Assembly (NCBI GenBank): GCA_018674655.1
Contig: JABGZQ010000066.1
Location: 97,822-161,821, forward strand
Direction: 5' to 3'
Source of the DNA: Fidelibacterota bacterium
GTDB taxonomy: Bacteria; Fidelibacterota; Marinisomatia; Marinisomatales; TCS55
Length of the DNA: 64,000 nucleotides
The notes under the pieces were generated by a model that saw nothing but the letters and a program-made list of their open reading frames with translations, searched no databases and was not told the origin of the DNA. Both the position numbers and the translations under genes were made by a program. Positions 56,048 to 64,000 of the stretch are shown one piece after another (positions within the stretch are counted from its first letter, which is position 1; each line of letters starts with the position of its first letter).

Positions 56048-56482
56048 ATGGCAAAAAAAATTATGTGGATTCAAAAAGAAATATCATTAAACCCAAGACC
56101 GCGAGGTTTTCATCTTATTACAGATGAAGTGCTGAAGCAGCTACCGGATATTCAAGAAATTGAGGTCGGCAACATACAGGTCTTTATCAAACACACCTCC
56201 GCCTCTTTGACCATTAATGAAGACGCCGATTCTACGGTTCGAGATGATTTCGAATCCCACTTTAACCAAATGATTCCTGAAAATGCTCTTTATTACCGCC
56301 ATACGTTTGAGGGATCCGATGACATGCCGGCCCATCTGAAATCATCTATTTTAGGATCTTCTGTTCACATACCAATAACAAATGGAAATTTGAATTTGGG
56401 CACTTGGCAGGGCATTTATTTATGTGAACATCGGAACCACGGAGGGAGCCGACGGTTAGTGGTGACGATTCATGGCGGTTGA
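56048..56482 (+). CDS. YjbQ-family protein (UPF0047)
   Basis: A 144-residue protein of the YjbQ family. The family motifs are all present: VFIKHTSASLTINEDADSTVRDDFE near 48-72, HxFEGSDDMPAHLKSSILGSSV near 82-105 and GTWQGIYLCEHRNHGG near 117-133. YjbQ proteins carry a metal-binding His/Cys cleft and have weak thiamine-phosphate synthase activity in some species; the main role is unclear. It follows the GNAT gene by 60 bases. Confidence 0.95.
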   Translation: MAKKIMWIQKEISLNPRPRGFHLITDEVLKQLPDIQEIEVGNIQVFIKHTSASLTINEDADSTVRDDFESHFNQMIPENALYYRHTFEGSDDMPAHLKSSILGSSVHIPITNGNLNLGTWQGIYLCEHRNHGGSRRLVVTIHGG

Positions 56483-56538
56483 TACGTATTCTATAATCCC
56501 ATTATTTTATCTGTTCATACAAAACAAGAAAGAGGATA

Positions 56539-56724
56539 ATGCAATACAAATGCTGCCTTAGATATTTTGGAAAGGGGTTTGATAAAGAATTCTTTATTCA
56601 AAAAGCTATTGGATGGGCCTTAAGAGAATATTCAAAAACGGATGCTAATTGGGTGAAGGATATTGTTTGGCGTGAAACTTTAGCACCATTAAGTGTCCGG
56701 GAAGGGTTAAAATTAATGAAGTGA
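56539..56724 (+). pseudogene. C-terminal fragment of an AlkD-like DNA alkylation repair gene
   Basis: A 61-residue frame whose KEFFIQKAIGWALREYSKTDANWV and LAPLSVREGLKLMK closely match the last HEAT-like repeats of AlkD-type DNA glycosylases, which are normally about 220-240 residues. No upstream frame of that length exists: the 56 bases before it abut yjbQ and contain stops in the other frames. The simplest reading is a 5'-truncated remnant, left when most of the gene was lost. A weak AGAGG precedes the ATG, so a small product could still be made. Confidence 0.75.
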
Positions 56725-57501
56725 TTACTCCATTTTTTTCGCCTCATTCCAAATGGCATCCATTTCTTCTAATGTGGCATCTTCTAATTCTTTTCCTTGT
56801 GCTTTAATTCCTTCTTCCACTTTAGAAAATCGAGTGGTGAATTTCTTGTTCGTCTTTCGCAATGCATCCTCTGCCGGTATATCCAAAAACCGTGCCAAGT
56901 TAACTATTGAAAATAGTACATCACCAATTTCTTCTTCAATATGGTTTTTTACACTACTCGATTGTGCTTCTTTTAATTCCAATATTTCTTCATGAATTTT
57001 ATCCCAAACCTGCGCAACCTTATCCCAATCAAACCCTGCATAGCTTGCTTTTTGCTGAAGACGCTGAGCTCTAATTAATGCGGGCAAATTAACCGGAACA
57101 CCATCCAATCTGGATTCACGCCCTTTTTCTTTATGTTTTGCTGCTTCCCAATTCTGTTTGGCATGGAATTCAGAGTCAGCTTTTGCATCACCAAACACAT
57201 GTGGGTGACGGTTCACTAACTTCTCATTGATTTTTGTTAGAGATTCCATCAATTTAAATTTTCCGTCATCTTCTGCGATTGATGCCTGAAAAACAACGTG
57301 TAATAAAATATCGCCTAACTCTTCTTTTAGGGTTTCCCAATCTTCCTCATCTACACTTTCAATCACTTCGTAGGCTTCTTCAATAAAATAGGGTAACAAC
57401 GACTTATTTGTTTGTTCTCGATCCCAGAGACACCCATCCGGTGCCCGTAGTTTGGTGACAATCGTTACCAACTCTTCAAACCGTTTTCCAATCTCACCCA
57501 T
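56725..57501 (-). CDS. mazG: Nucleoside triphosphate pyrophosphohydrolase MazG
   Basis: All-alpha NTP pyrophosphatase that removes non-canonical or excess NTPs; 258 residues with tandem MazG domains. The first has LRAPDGCLWDREQTNKSLLPYFIEEAYEVIE near 18-48 and ELGDILLHVVFQASIAED near 60-77; the second has EEIGDVLFSIVNLARFLD near 188. The EExxE and ExxD metal-binding patterns are intact in both. It overlaps the ybeY gene by eight bases and converges head-on with the AlkD fragment. Confidence 0.96.
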   Translation of the reverse strand: MGEIGKRFEELVTIVTKLRAPDGCLWDREQTNKSLLPYFIEEAYEVIESVDEEDWETLKEELGDILLHVVFQASIAEDDGKFKLMESLTKINEKLVNRHPHVFGDAKADSEFHAKQNWEAAKHKEKGRESRLDGVPVNLPALIRAQRLQQKASYAGFDWDKVAQVWDKIHEEILELKEAQSSSVKNHIEEEIGDVLFSIVNLARFLDIPAEDALRKTNKKFTTRFSKVEEGIKAQGKELEDATLEEMDAIWNEAKKME

Positions 57502-57934
57502 TAAGTTGTTTCCAATCTACTTGACTTAAATAAAGATCTTCTTTTCGAATCATTGCTGCTTTTTCTTTATCTGATTCATCTTCATACCCCAGTAAATGCA
57601 ATCCACCATGTATAATTAATCGACCCAATTCTTTATTGTTTGGTTGGTCAAACTTTTTGGCATTTTCTTTGGCTCGGTCTAGACTAATATAAATTTCACC
57701 TTCGACTTCATCTTCTTCGTAATCATTCATTCGGAATGCAATAACATCTGTCCATTGGTTTTTGTTGAAAAATTCTTTTTTCAAATCGCTTAATAATTCA
57801 TCAGAACCAAATATGAAAGTAAGGTTGCCATCTTGGATCCCTTCTGCATCCAAAACCTTTTGTATAATTGAAATAACAGTCGCTTTATTCGGCCCTTCTA
57901 ACGAAGGGTCAATTTCAACTTCAATTGAAATCAA
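57494..57934 (-). CDS. ybeY: Endoribonuclease YbeY (rRNA maturation factor)
   Basis: Metal-dependent RNase needed for 16S rRNA 3' maturation and ribosome quality control; 146 residues. The zinc motif reads HGGLHLLGYEDESD near 110: the first two His are kept, but the usual third His is Asp. The same substitution is common in Bacteroidota YbeY, so this is a lineage trait rather than damage. It overlaps mazG (eight bases) and the PgpH-like gene (four bases). Confidence 0.94.
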   Translation of the reverse strand: MISIEVEIDPSLEGPNKATVISIIQKVLDAEGIQDGNLTFIFGSDELLSDLKKEFFNKNQWTDVIAFRMNDYEEDEVEGEIYISLDRAKENAKKFDQPNNKELGRLIIHGGLHLLGYEDESDKEKAAMIRKEDLYLSQVDWKQLNG

Positions 57935-60276
57935 GCGTCAATATCCTCCTGGGGGATATTTCCGTTGGTATCATCGGGGTATTCAATCCGAATGTGGTAG
58001 ATTCCCCTCAAAACGGGCAGGAGCCCCGTGGCCCCATCTACTTTGCCTTTGATACGTGTAAGTTCATCCATGGTGAGGGGGCATTCAGACAATTGACCGG
58101 CTGTCACTCGTTTATTCACAATTTTATCAATCATTTCCTCAATTTTCAAAATATTCGGCTCTTTGATAGATCGTACAGCTGCTTCGACCGCTTCACAAAT
58201 CATGAGTATCCCAGTTTCTTTTGTATTGGGTTTGGGCCCGGGATATTGGAATTGCTTTTCGTTTACTTTTTCATCCCCAGCTTCTTCCAATGCTTTGCGA
58301 TAAAAATATTCAACCCTTGTGGTACCGTGATGCATTGGAATAAAGTCACTTACAATACTGGGGAGTGCGTATTCTTTGGCCAGGTTTAACCCTTCTGTTA
58401 CGTGGTTTTTAATAATTTTTGCACTCATGGTGGGTGTGAGTGTGTCGTGCTTATTTTCTCCATGGTATTGATTTTCTATAAAATATTCGGGCCGGGCCAT
58501 CTTGCCTAAATCATGATAATAGGCACCCACCCGGCACAATAAAGAATTGGCACCGATGGCGTCGGCGCAGGCTTCGGCTAAATTCCCCACCACAATGCTA
58601 TGGTTAAACGTTCCATTGGCTTCGTGTTGTAATCTTTTTAATAAGGGGTGTTGAAAATCAAGTAATTCAATCAAGGTTAAGTTGGTTGTTATTCCAAAAG
58701 AGACTTCCAGGATGCCAATGAGTCCATAGGTCACAATGGGAGATAATACAGCCACAACGCTCAAATTCATCATATCATATCCCATGATCGCCAGTGGATT
58801 CCCTTTAAACAGTCCTTGACTAATAATGGCCAATGCGCTGCTTCCGACCAATGCAAAAATAGCTGTAAACAGTTGGCTCCTCCGACGTAATTGACGTACC
58901 GCATAAATGCCAACGGATGACGTGAACATTGAGGTAACCATAAATTCGACATTATTCCCAATCAGGATTCCCACGAGTAAAATGATTGACGTGATACCCA
59001 TGAAACCAATCCGGGCATCAAACATGATTGTTAATACCATTGCAGCTACAGTTATTGGGATTAGATATTCTGATAATTCTAATTTTTGGGCAAATAAATA
59101 TGCAAGGCCAACTTCTATGGTAAAAATAAGTGCAAGTAGGAGAACCATTTTCCAATCTTCAAAAATGGCAGTTCTGTAGGTCAGTAGAAACGTAAAAAAG
59201 AATGAAATAATTATGCCAATAACCAAAATACGGCCTAAATAAGCCAGGGCTATATCCAACCCTTTTTCCTCACTGGCCTTTATATCTACGGCCACAGATA
59301 ATGAATGGAGTTTTTGCAAATCATCTGTTGTAATCCGTGTATTGGCATCTACAATTCGTTCATTCTTTAGTATGATCCCTTTATTTCGAGGCACACGATC
59401 TTTACGGGCTTGTTGTCTTCGCTCCGTTGTTTCTCGATCATAAATAAGATTGGGTTTCATGAATTCAATTACGAGTGAATACCCTAAGTCTCGTCGAACA
59501 TCCAACTCATTGGGGAAAATATTTGTTACTTCTACTCTTGCCTTTGTCCAGGCATTCTGCAAATCATTATATGTATCAGGATCGGTTAATTCCGAGGCCT
59601 CGCTGTCGCCCCTATTGATGGCAACTTTATGGCTAACAATTTCAGAAATTTCAATATCATAAATACCTTCTGCCCATCGGTTTCTGGAAATTTGGATAAT
59701 ATCATTTTTTAAAATTTTCAAATTGATTGCGGTAGAAACAAAAGGATCAGAAATAAATACATTTTCCCATTTCTCATTTTCTCCCACGAAAGGGTATTGT
59801 GCACGAATTTGGTTGTATAAAAAGGCCAATTCGGCACTATCTGATTGAAATGCAATCCTTGCTGCATCATATTGATCTGAAAACCGATTTCGATATAAGG
59901 AATCTTGTGAATCAGATAATTTTTTATTTCCATGTTGAATGGCATCAACCAAATTAAAATATTTTTCGACTCCAGCGACTTGATTGTTCACCAAGTCTTG
60001 CGATCGCGTAAATATAAAAGGTTCCGATTTTACAGCTTCATCCAAATCTCCTTGAAGTTCGATTTCCGTCTTTAATATTGGGAAATTAAATGGTGCCACC
60101 ACTTCTTCTCTCGCCACATCATTTAACTGATAAGAATAGAGTAATGCTTTCCCACGGGGGAAGAATAAGGACAATAAAATAATTACCCCTAGTAAAATAG
60201 AAATCTGTCGCCAATAGTGGTTAAAGATACTGGCCAACTGTTCTGCGATGGTTGGTTTATTTGGAATACGGACCAT
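57931..60276 (-). CDS. 7TM-HD (PgpH-like) phosphodiesterase
   Basis: Membrane protein of 781 residues. After an N-terminal helix (about 20-42) comes an extracytoplasmic region (about 45-340), seven membrane helices (about 345-545) and a cytoplasmic HD domain (about 555-760). HD ligands are seen in HEANGTFNHSIVVGNLAE, AYYHDLGKMARP, ENKHDTLTP and FIPMHHGTTRVEYFY. Characterised members (PgpH) hydrolyse cyclic di-AMP. Neighbour order PgpH-YbeY is conserved from Firmicutes, though PhoH is missing here. A role in c-di-AMP turnover is likely, but ligand choice is inferred. Confidence 0.93.
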   Translation of the reverse strand: MVRIPNKPTIAEQLASIFNHYWRQISILLGVIILLSLFFPRGKALLYSYQLNDVAREEVVAPFNFPILKTEIELQGDLDEAVKSEPFIFTRSQDLVNNQVAGVEKYFNLVDAIQHGNKKLSDSQDSLYRNRFSDQYDAARIAFQSDSAELAFLYNQIRAQYPFVGENEKWENVFISDPFVSTAINLKILKNDIIQISRNRWAEGIYDIEISEIVSHKVAINRGDSEASELTDPDTYNDLQNAWTKARVEVTNIFPNELDVRRDLGYSLVIEFMKPNLIYDRETTERRQQARKDRVPRNKGIILKNERIVDANTRITTDDLQKLHSLSVAVDIKASEEKGLDIALAYLGRILVIGIIISFFFTFLLTYRTAIFEDWKMVLLLALIFTIEVGLAYLFAQKLELSEYLIPITVAAMVLTIMFDARIGFMGITSIILLVGILIGNNVEFMVTSMFTSSVGIYAVRQLRRRSQLFTAIFALVGSSALAIISQGLFKGNPLAIMGYDMMNLSVVAVLSPIVTYGLIGILEVSFGITTNLTLIELLDFQHPLLKRLQHEANGTFNHSIVVGNLAEACADAIGANSLLCRVGAYYHDLGKMARPEYFIENQYHGENKHDTLTPTMSAKIIKNHVTEGLNLAKEYALPSIVSDFIPMHHGTTRVEYFYRKALEEAGDEKVNEKQFQYPGPKPNTKETGILMICEAVEAAVRSIKEPNILKIEEMIDKIVNKRVTAGQLSECPLTMDELTRIKGKVDGATGLLPVLRGIYHIRIEYPDDTNGNIPQEDIDA

Positions 60277-61433
60277 TATATCGCCTTGACGGAATTCACT
60301 ATATTTTTTGCAATAATGAGTCGCTGGATTTCACTGGTTCCTTCACCAATCTCCAGAATTTTAGCATCACGAAAATACCGTTCAACATCATATTCTTTTA
60401 CATATCCATAACCGCCATGGATCTGAATAGCTTCTGTCGTCGTACGCATGGCGACTTCGCTGGCTAACAGTTTTGCCATGGCTGCTTCCTTTTGTATATC
60501 TAACCCTTGATCCTTCATCCAAGCAGCGTGAAATGTCATCAGTTTGGCGGCTTCTATTTCTGTGGCCATATCGGCCAGTTTATTGCTGATAGCTTGAAAT
60601 TTATAGATCTCTTTGCCAAATGCTTTTCTCTCCGTTGCATATTGTAATGCTTTCTCATAAGCACCTTGGGCCGTCCCCACAGATAGAGCAGCGATGGACA
60701 CACGGCCGTTGGTTAAGGTCTTTAAAAAGGTTTTAAATCCTTTTCCCGGTGTTCCCAACATATTGTTCTCTGACACAACCATATCTTCAAAAAATATCTG
60801 ACGGGTATCACTGGCACACCATCCCATTTTCTTTTCTTTGGGTTGAATCACCAAACCTGGTGTATCCGTTGAAATTGTAAATGCCCCAATGCCTTTATCT
60901 TCATCACCATCCATTACCCGTGTGGTCAGGTTTAGCAGGCCTGCTTCCCCTGCATTGGTAATAAATATTTTTCCACCATTGATGATATATTCATTCCCTT
61001 TCTTTACAGCCGTTGTTTTGGTGGCACCTGCATCACTCCCGGCATCAGGTTCAGTCAACCCAAAAGCGCCAATCATTTCTCCTGTGGCGAGCGGCGGTAC
61101 GTATTTTTTTTTCTGTTCTTCAGTACCGGCTATTACAATCGGCATGGTGCCAAGTGAGGTATGGGCAGCCATGGTAATTGCCACAGATGCATCGGCACGG
61201 GCCAACTCCATAATGGCTGCTGCATATGCCACTGTATCCATCCCCGCGCCACCTAATGATTCTGAAATGGGAATTCCCATCAATCCAAGTTCGGCCATTT
61301 GGCTCACCAAGTTTCGTGGAAACTCGCCTGATTCATCCAATTCTCGCGCGATGGGTGCCACTTCATTATTGGCAAATTCACGAACCATTTCCACCAACAT
61401 GGTGTGTTCATCTGTAAAAAATAATGCGTCCAT
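60276..61433 (-). CDS. Acyl-CoA dehydrogenase (short/medium-chain type)
   Basis: FAD enzyme performing the first step of fatty-acid or branched-chain acyl-CoA beta-oxidation; 385 residues. The FAD/substrate-binding GAFGLTEPDAGSDAGATKTTA is near 118-138; IHGGYGYVKEYDVERYFRDAK is near 343; the catalytic Glu lies in EIGEGTSEIQRLIIA near 367. The nearest types are butyryl- and isovaleryl-CoA dehydrogenases; the exact substrate is not determinable. No ETF or other beta-oxidation gene is in the window. One-base overlap with the PgpH-like gene. Confidence 0.95.
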   Translation of the reverse strand: MDALFFTDEHTMLVEMVREFANNEVAPIARELDESGEFPRNLVSQMAELGLMGIPISESLGGAGMDTVAYAAAIMELARADASVAITMAAHTSLGTMPIVIAGTEEQKKKYVPPLATGEMIGAFGLTEPDAGSDAGATKTTAVKKGNEYIINGGKIFITNAGEAGLLNLTTRVMDGDEDKGIGAFTISTDTPGLVIQPKEKKMGWCASDTRQIFFEDMVVSENNMLGTPGKGFKTFLKTLTNGRVSIAALSVGTAQGAYEKALQYATERKAFGKEIYKFQAISNKLADMATEIEAAKLMTFHAAWMKDQGLDIQKEAAMAKLLASEVAMRTTTEAIQIHGGYGYVKEYDVERYFRDAKILEIGEGTSEIQRLIIAKNIVNSVKAI

Positions 61434-61481
61434 TTTTATATTTAGGTTATATAAATTTTGATTGAATCGGTATCCATATTT

Positions 61482-62477
61482 TTACCAACGTATTGCTGCT
61501 GAAGCCCAAGTATATCCGGCTCCAAAGGCCGCCAAAATAATATGATCCCCTTTTTTAATTTTTCCTTCTTGAAATGCTTCTGTGAGGGCAATGGGGATGG
61601 ACGCCGCCGTTGTATTGCCATATTTATGAATATTGCTATAAATACGATCCATATCGATGCCCATTCGTTTTGCCACGGCTTGACTAATCCTGTTATTGGC
61701 TTGGTGAGGAATGATTAATTTTATATCATCCATGGTTAATCCATTTTCATCCATGGCCTCCTGAATAACTTCTGGAAATCTTGTGACTGCGTTTCGAAAT
61801 ACTTCCCGACCATTCATAAAAGGAGATAATCGGCCATCGGCAATGGCTTGTTTATTATTTATCCAAACACCGGGAGCAGACCCTGGGCCTTCCATCCAGA
61901 GATTTCTCATATCTTTTCCCTCACAATGAAGGTGTGTGGATAAAATACCACTATCATCGTTACTGGTTTGAATGATGGCTGCGCCGGCGCCATCCCCAAA
62001 AAGAACGGCAATATCCCGGCCACGTGTCGTTTTGTCAATCAACTTTGTTTGTGTTTCTGCTCCAACGATTAGAGCTGTTTCTGCCATACCACTACGTATA
62101 AATTGATCTCCCACAGAAAGGCAGTATACGAATGCAGAACATGCTGCTTTAATATCAAATGCGGCTACATTCCGAAGGTTGAGTTTATCTTGAAGTTGGG
62201 CGCTGACACCGGGGAAAAAATAATCTGAGGACAAGGTTCCTACAATCACGAGGTCTATATCCTCCGGAGAAACACCAGCCATTTCCATAGCTTTTTTAGA
62301 TGCGCCTAAGGCTAAGTCAGATGTGGCAATATCTTCTGAGGCCCATCTTCTTTCTTTGATGCCAGACCTTGATTGAATCCATTCGTCTGAAGTATCCATT
62401 ATTTTTTCCAGATCGGCATTAAGAACCACTTTTTCGGGTACTTCAAATCCCAAACCGGTTATTTTACTTTTATGCAT
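61482..62477 (-). CDS. fabH: 3-oxoacyl-ACP synthase III
   Basis: Initiates type II fatty-acid synthesis by condensing acetyl-CoA with malonyl-ACP; 331 residues. The catalytic triad is present: Cys113 in DIKAACSAFVY, His in IIPHQANNRIS near 255 and Asn in KYGNTTAAS near 286. Size and motifs favour FabH over the more distant chalcone-like enzymes. It lies 48 bases upstream of the acyl-CoA dehydrogenase and 14 bases downstream of recJ on the same strand. Confidence 0.95.
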   Translation of the reverse strand: MHKSKITGLGFEVPEKVVLNADLEKIMDTSDEWIQSRSGIKERRWASEDIATSDLALGASKKAMEMAGVSPEDIDLVIVGTLSSDYFFPGVSAQLQDKLNLRNVAAFDIKAACSAFVYCLSVGDQFIRSGMAETALIVGAETQTKLIDKTTRGRDIAVLFGDGAGAAIIQTSNDDSGILSTHLHCEGKDMRNLWMEGPGSAPGVWINNKQAIADGRLSPFMNGREVFRNAVTRFPEVIQEAMDENGLTMDDIKLIIPHQANNRISQAVAKRMGIDMDRIYSNIHKYGNTTAASIPIALTEAFQEGKIKKGDHIILAAFGAGYTWASAAIRW

Positions 62478-62491
62478 AGAATCCTATAATA

Positions 62492-64000
62492 TTATTTTGA
62501 AAGGTGTATATCCCTAACATTTAATTGAATATTCGATTGCCCCTGCCATTCATTGACCTCAACTACATAGGCTAAATCGATAGGAACACCCCGAATCAAA
62601 TCCTCATAATGGGAAGATAATTTGAACCCAACTGCAGGATAATTCCTACCATTTTGACTGACGATAAACCGAATATGCTCCCCTTTCCCCATGAGTCTCG
62701 GCTGACCTGAAACCTGTAAGTTTCTGCTCATAAATTTAGGGCGCATGTTTCCCGGGCCAAAGGGTCCCAGTTTTTCCAAAAATCGCATAAATCGTGGATT
62801 AATATCTTTTAATTCCATTTCACCATCGATGCTTATAACGGGAATTAAATCATCATCTGATAAAATTTTATTTACATTTCTTAAAAATAATGATTTAAAA
62901 TTTTCAAACCGATCCTCAAGTACAGTTAACCCAGCCGCCATTGGGTGGCCACCAAATCCTTCGAGGAATTTTGAGGCGTAGGCAAGTGCATCGTATAAAT
63001 CAAGCTTGGGAATGCTCCGGGCAGAGCCTTTCCCAATACCATCTTCGTCAAAAGCAATGACAATGGCCGGGCGAGAAAATTCATCTTTAATCCGAGACGC
63101 AACAATACCAATGACACCGGGGTGCCATCCTTTAGATCCCACAATGACTACTTTGCTATTTTCCAAATCCACCTGAGCATAGACCTGGCGAATGGCATCA
63201 TTCAAAATATCTTCTTGGATAAGTTGGCGGCGTTTATTCTCACGTACCAATATGGATGCCAATTCTTCTGCCCGATTTTTATCTGAAGTGGTCAATAATT
63301 CAACTGTGCGATTTGCGTCCCCCATTCGCCCGGCTGCATTAATCTTGGGGGCCAACCCAAAAACCAGTTTTCCTACATTCAGGGATTCACCCACCAATCC
63401 TGTTTGGACTAATAATTGATGAATACCGGGACTATTAGATTCTTCCAATTGATCCAATCCACGATGTACCAATACTCTATTCTCATCTAATATGGGTACC
63501 ATATCTGCGGATGTGGCCAAGGCGACCAAATCTAAATAATTTAACCCAAGGTTTTGTTCAATTTCACTTTGTTCGGATAATGCAGAAATCAATTTAAACG
63601 CAACACCACATCCACACAGGCCTTTGAATGGGTATTCACATCCTTTTTGCTTTGGATTGAGAACGGCATAGGCATTGGGCAATTTTTTATCTGGAATGTG
63701 ATGATCGGTAATAATGACATCAATGCCTTGGTCAGCGGCATCATCCACAGGTTTAAACGCATTAATACCACAATCACAGGTAATGAGTAAATCGGCACCT
63801 ATAGACTGGGCATAATCAATCCCTCCTGTAGATAATCCATAGCCTTCTTTTTCTCTATGGGGAATATAATATTCAACTATTGCATTGAGATCTTTTAGGC
63901 CTAAATATAGTAAAGAGGCACCGGTGGTTCCATCCACATCATAGTCCCCAAAAATTAATATTGGTTTTTGATTTTGAATGTTCTTGGAAATACGGTCAAC
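62492..64000 (-). CDS. recJ: Single-stranded-DNA-specific exonuclease RecJ (cut by window edge)
   Basis: 5'-3' ssDNA exonuclease of the DHH superfamily, used in recombination and mismatch repair. The frame is open from the right edge to the stop at 62492, about 502 residues. Conserved acidic motif ILIFGDYDVDGTTG near the edge, CDCGIN, the DHH motif in IITDHHIPD, and the DHHA1 motif GFGGHPMAAGL are present. Nearly all of the catalytic core is within the window; only the N-terminal 60-80 residues are missing. A GTG inside the GDYDVDG motif is not a start. Confidence 0.95.
   Translation of the reverse strand, partial: VDRISKNIQNQKPILIFGDYDVDGTTGASLLYLGLKDLNAIVEYYIPHREKEGYGLSTGGIDYAQSIGADLLITCDCGINAFKPVDDAADQGIDVIITDHHIPDKKLPNAYAVLNPKQKGCEYPFKGLCGCGVAFKLISALSEQSEIEQNLGLNYLDLVALATSADMVPILDENRVLVHRGLDQLEESNSPGIHQLLVQTGLVGESLNVGKLVFGLAPKINAAGRMGDANRTVELLTTSDKNRAEELASILVRENKRRQLIQEDILNDAIRQVYAQVDLENSKVVIVGSKGWHPGVIGIVASRIKDEFSRPAIVIAFDEDGIGKGSARSIPKLDLYDALAYASKFLEGFGGHPMAAGLTVLEDRFENFKSLFLRNVNKILSDDDLIPVISIDGEMELKDINPRFMRFLEKLGPFGPGNMRPKFMSRNLQVSGQPRLMGKGEHIRFIVSQNGRNYPAVGFKLSSHYEDLIRGVPIDLAYVVEVNEWQGQSNIQLNVRDIHLSK

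Noticed and set aside
57925..58389. A 154-codon plus-strand frame opposite the PgpH-like HD domain
   Set aside because: Antisense shadow; Cys/Phe/His-rich with no known domain, while the minus-strand gene shows all HD motifs.

Overview
The window looks like a chromosomal segment of an uncultured marine bacterium of the FCB superphylum, most probably Candidatus Marinimicrobia (SAR406) or a close relative. This is inference from gene content. The DNA is AT-rich and densely coded. It carries a SusC/SusD-type outer-membrane uptake pair, Kdo synthesis (Gram-negative LPS) and many families known mainly from Bacteroidota-like genomes (DUF4835, DUF4139, DUF4159, DUF4175, DUF2723, the so-called asparagine synthetase B family). 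It also has a short RpoD-type sigma factor and a Bacteroidota-style YbeY. I see no rRNA, tRNA, CRISPR array, prophage or insertion sequence, and no gene-free stretch longer than about 210 bases.

Layout. 1-1357 (-): kdsB followed directly by pyrG, which runs off the left edge. 1522-9054 (-): a tripartite efflux locus (TolC-like, MacA-like, one ATPase, two MacB-like permeases), led by a Yip1-like membrane protein and a DUF2975/HTH pair. 9120-16061: CCA-adding enzyme, DUF4835, a GT2 glycosyltransferase, a large DUF2723 GT-C protein and DUF1844. 16062-23805 (-): recG, DUF4139 protein, valS, and a K+ channel paired with a separate cyclic-nucleotide-binding protein. 24015-29901 (+): susC-susD, a strong terminator, then a tandem pair of unrecognised paralogous envelope proteins. 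29903-36841 (-): rlmD and a deoxyribonucleoside catabolic operon (phosphomutase, deoC, aldehyde dehydrogenase, a catalytically dead half-ALDH, purine nucleoside phosphorylase). 36923-44578: rpoD-rpsU, rsmA, tatD, cutC (+), metG, holB, and an EnvC-like divisome protein. 44696-46335 (+): a second cyclic-nucleotide-binding protein with an AI-2E family transporter. 46341-48158 (-): a barrel-TPR-BamE-like fusion protein. 48324-56724 (+): DUF4159, DUF4175, TPR protein, AsnB-named protein, GNAT, YjbQ and a fragment of an AlkD-like gene. 56725-64000 (-): mazG, ybeY, pgpH-like, acyl-CoA dehydrogenase, fabH and recJ (cut by the right edge).

How the genes work together. Much of the window is housekeeping: translation (valS, metG, cca, rsmA, rlmD, ybeY, rpsU), replication and repair (holB, recG, recJ), transcription (rpoD) and nucleotide pools (pyrG, mazG). 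The accessory content concerns the envelope: uptake (SusCD), efflux (MacAB-TolC), surface glycosylation (GT2, DUF2723), cell-wall splitting (EnvC) and several exported proteins of unknown role. The deo operon would turn purine deoxynucleosides into glyceraldehyde-3-phosphate and acetate, which suits scavenging of DNA from seawater.

Points that stand out: (1) eight exported proteins have a glutamine at the predicted +1 position after the signal peptide, and this pattern also argues that the TolC-like gene starts at a rare ATT codon; (2) the unrecognised tandem paralogues at 28610-29901; (3) the barrel-TPR-BamE-like fusion at 46341-48158; (4) two stand-alone cyclic-nucleotide-binding proteins, each directly paired with a membrane transport gene; (5) the deo operon with a dead ALDH partner.
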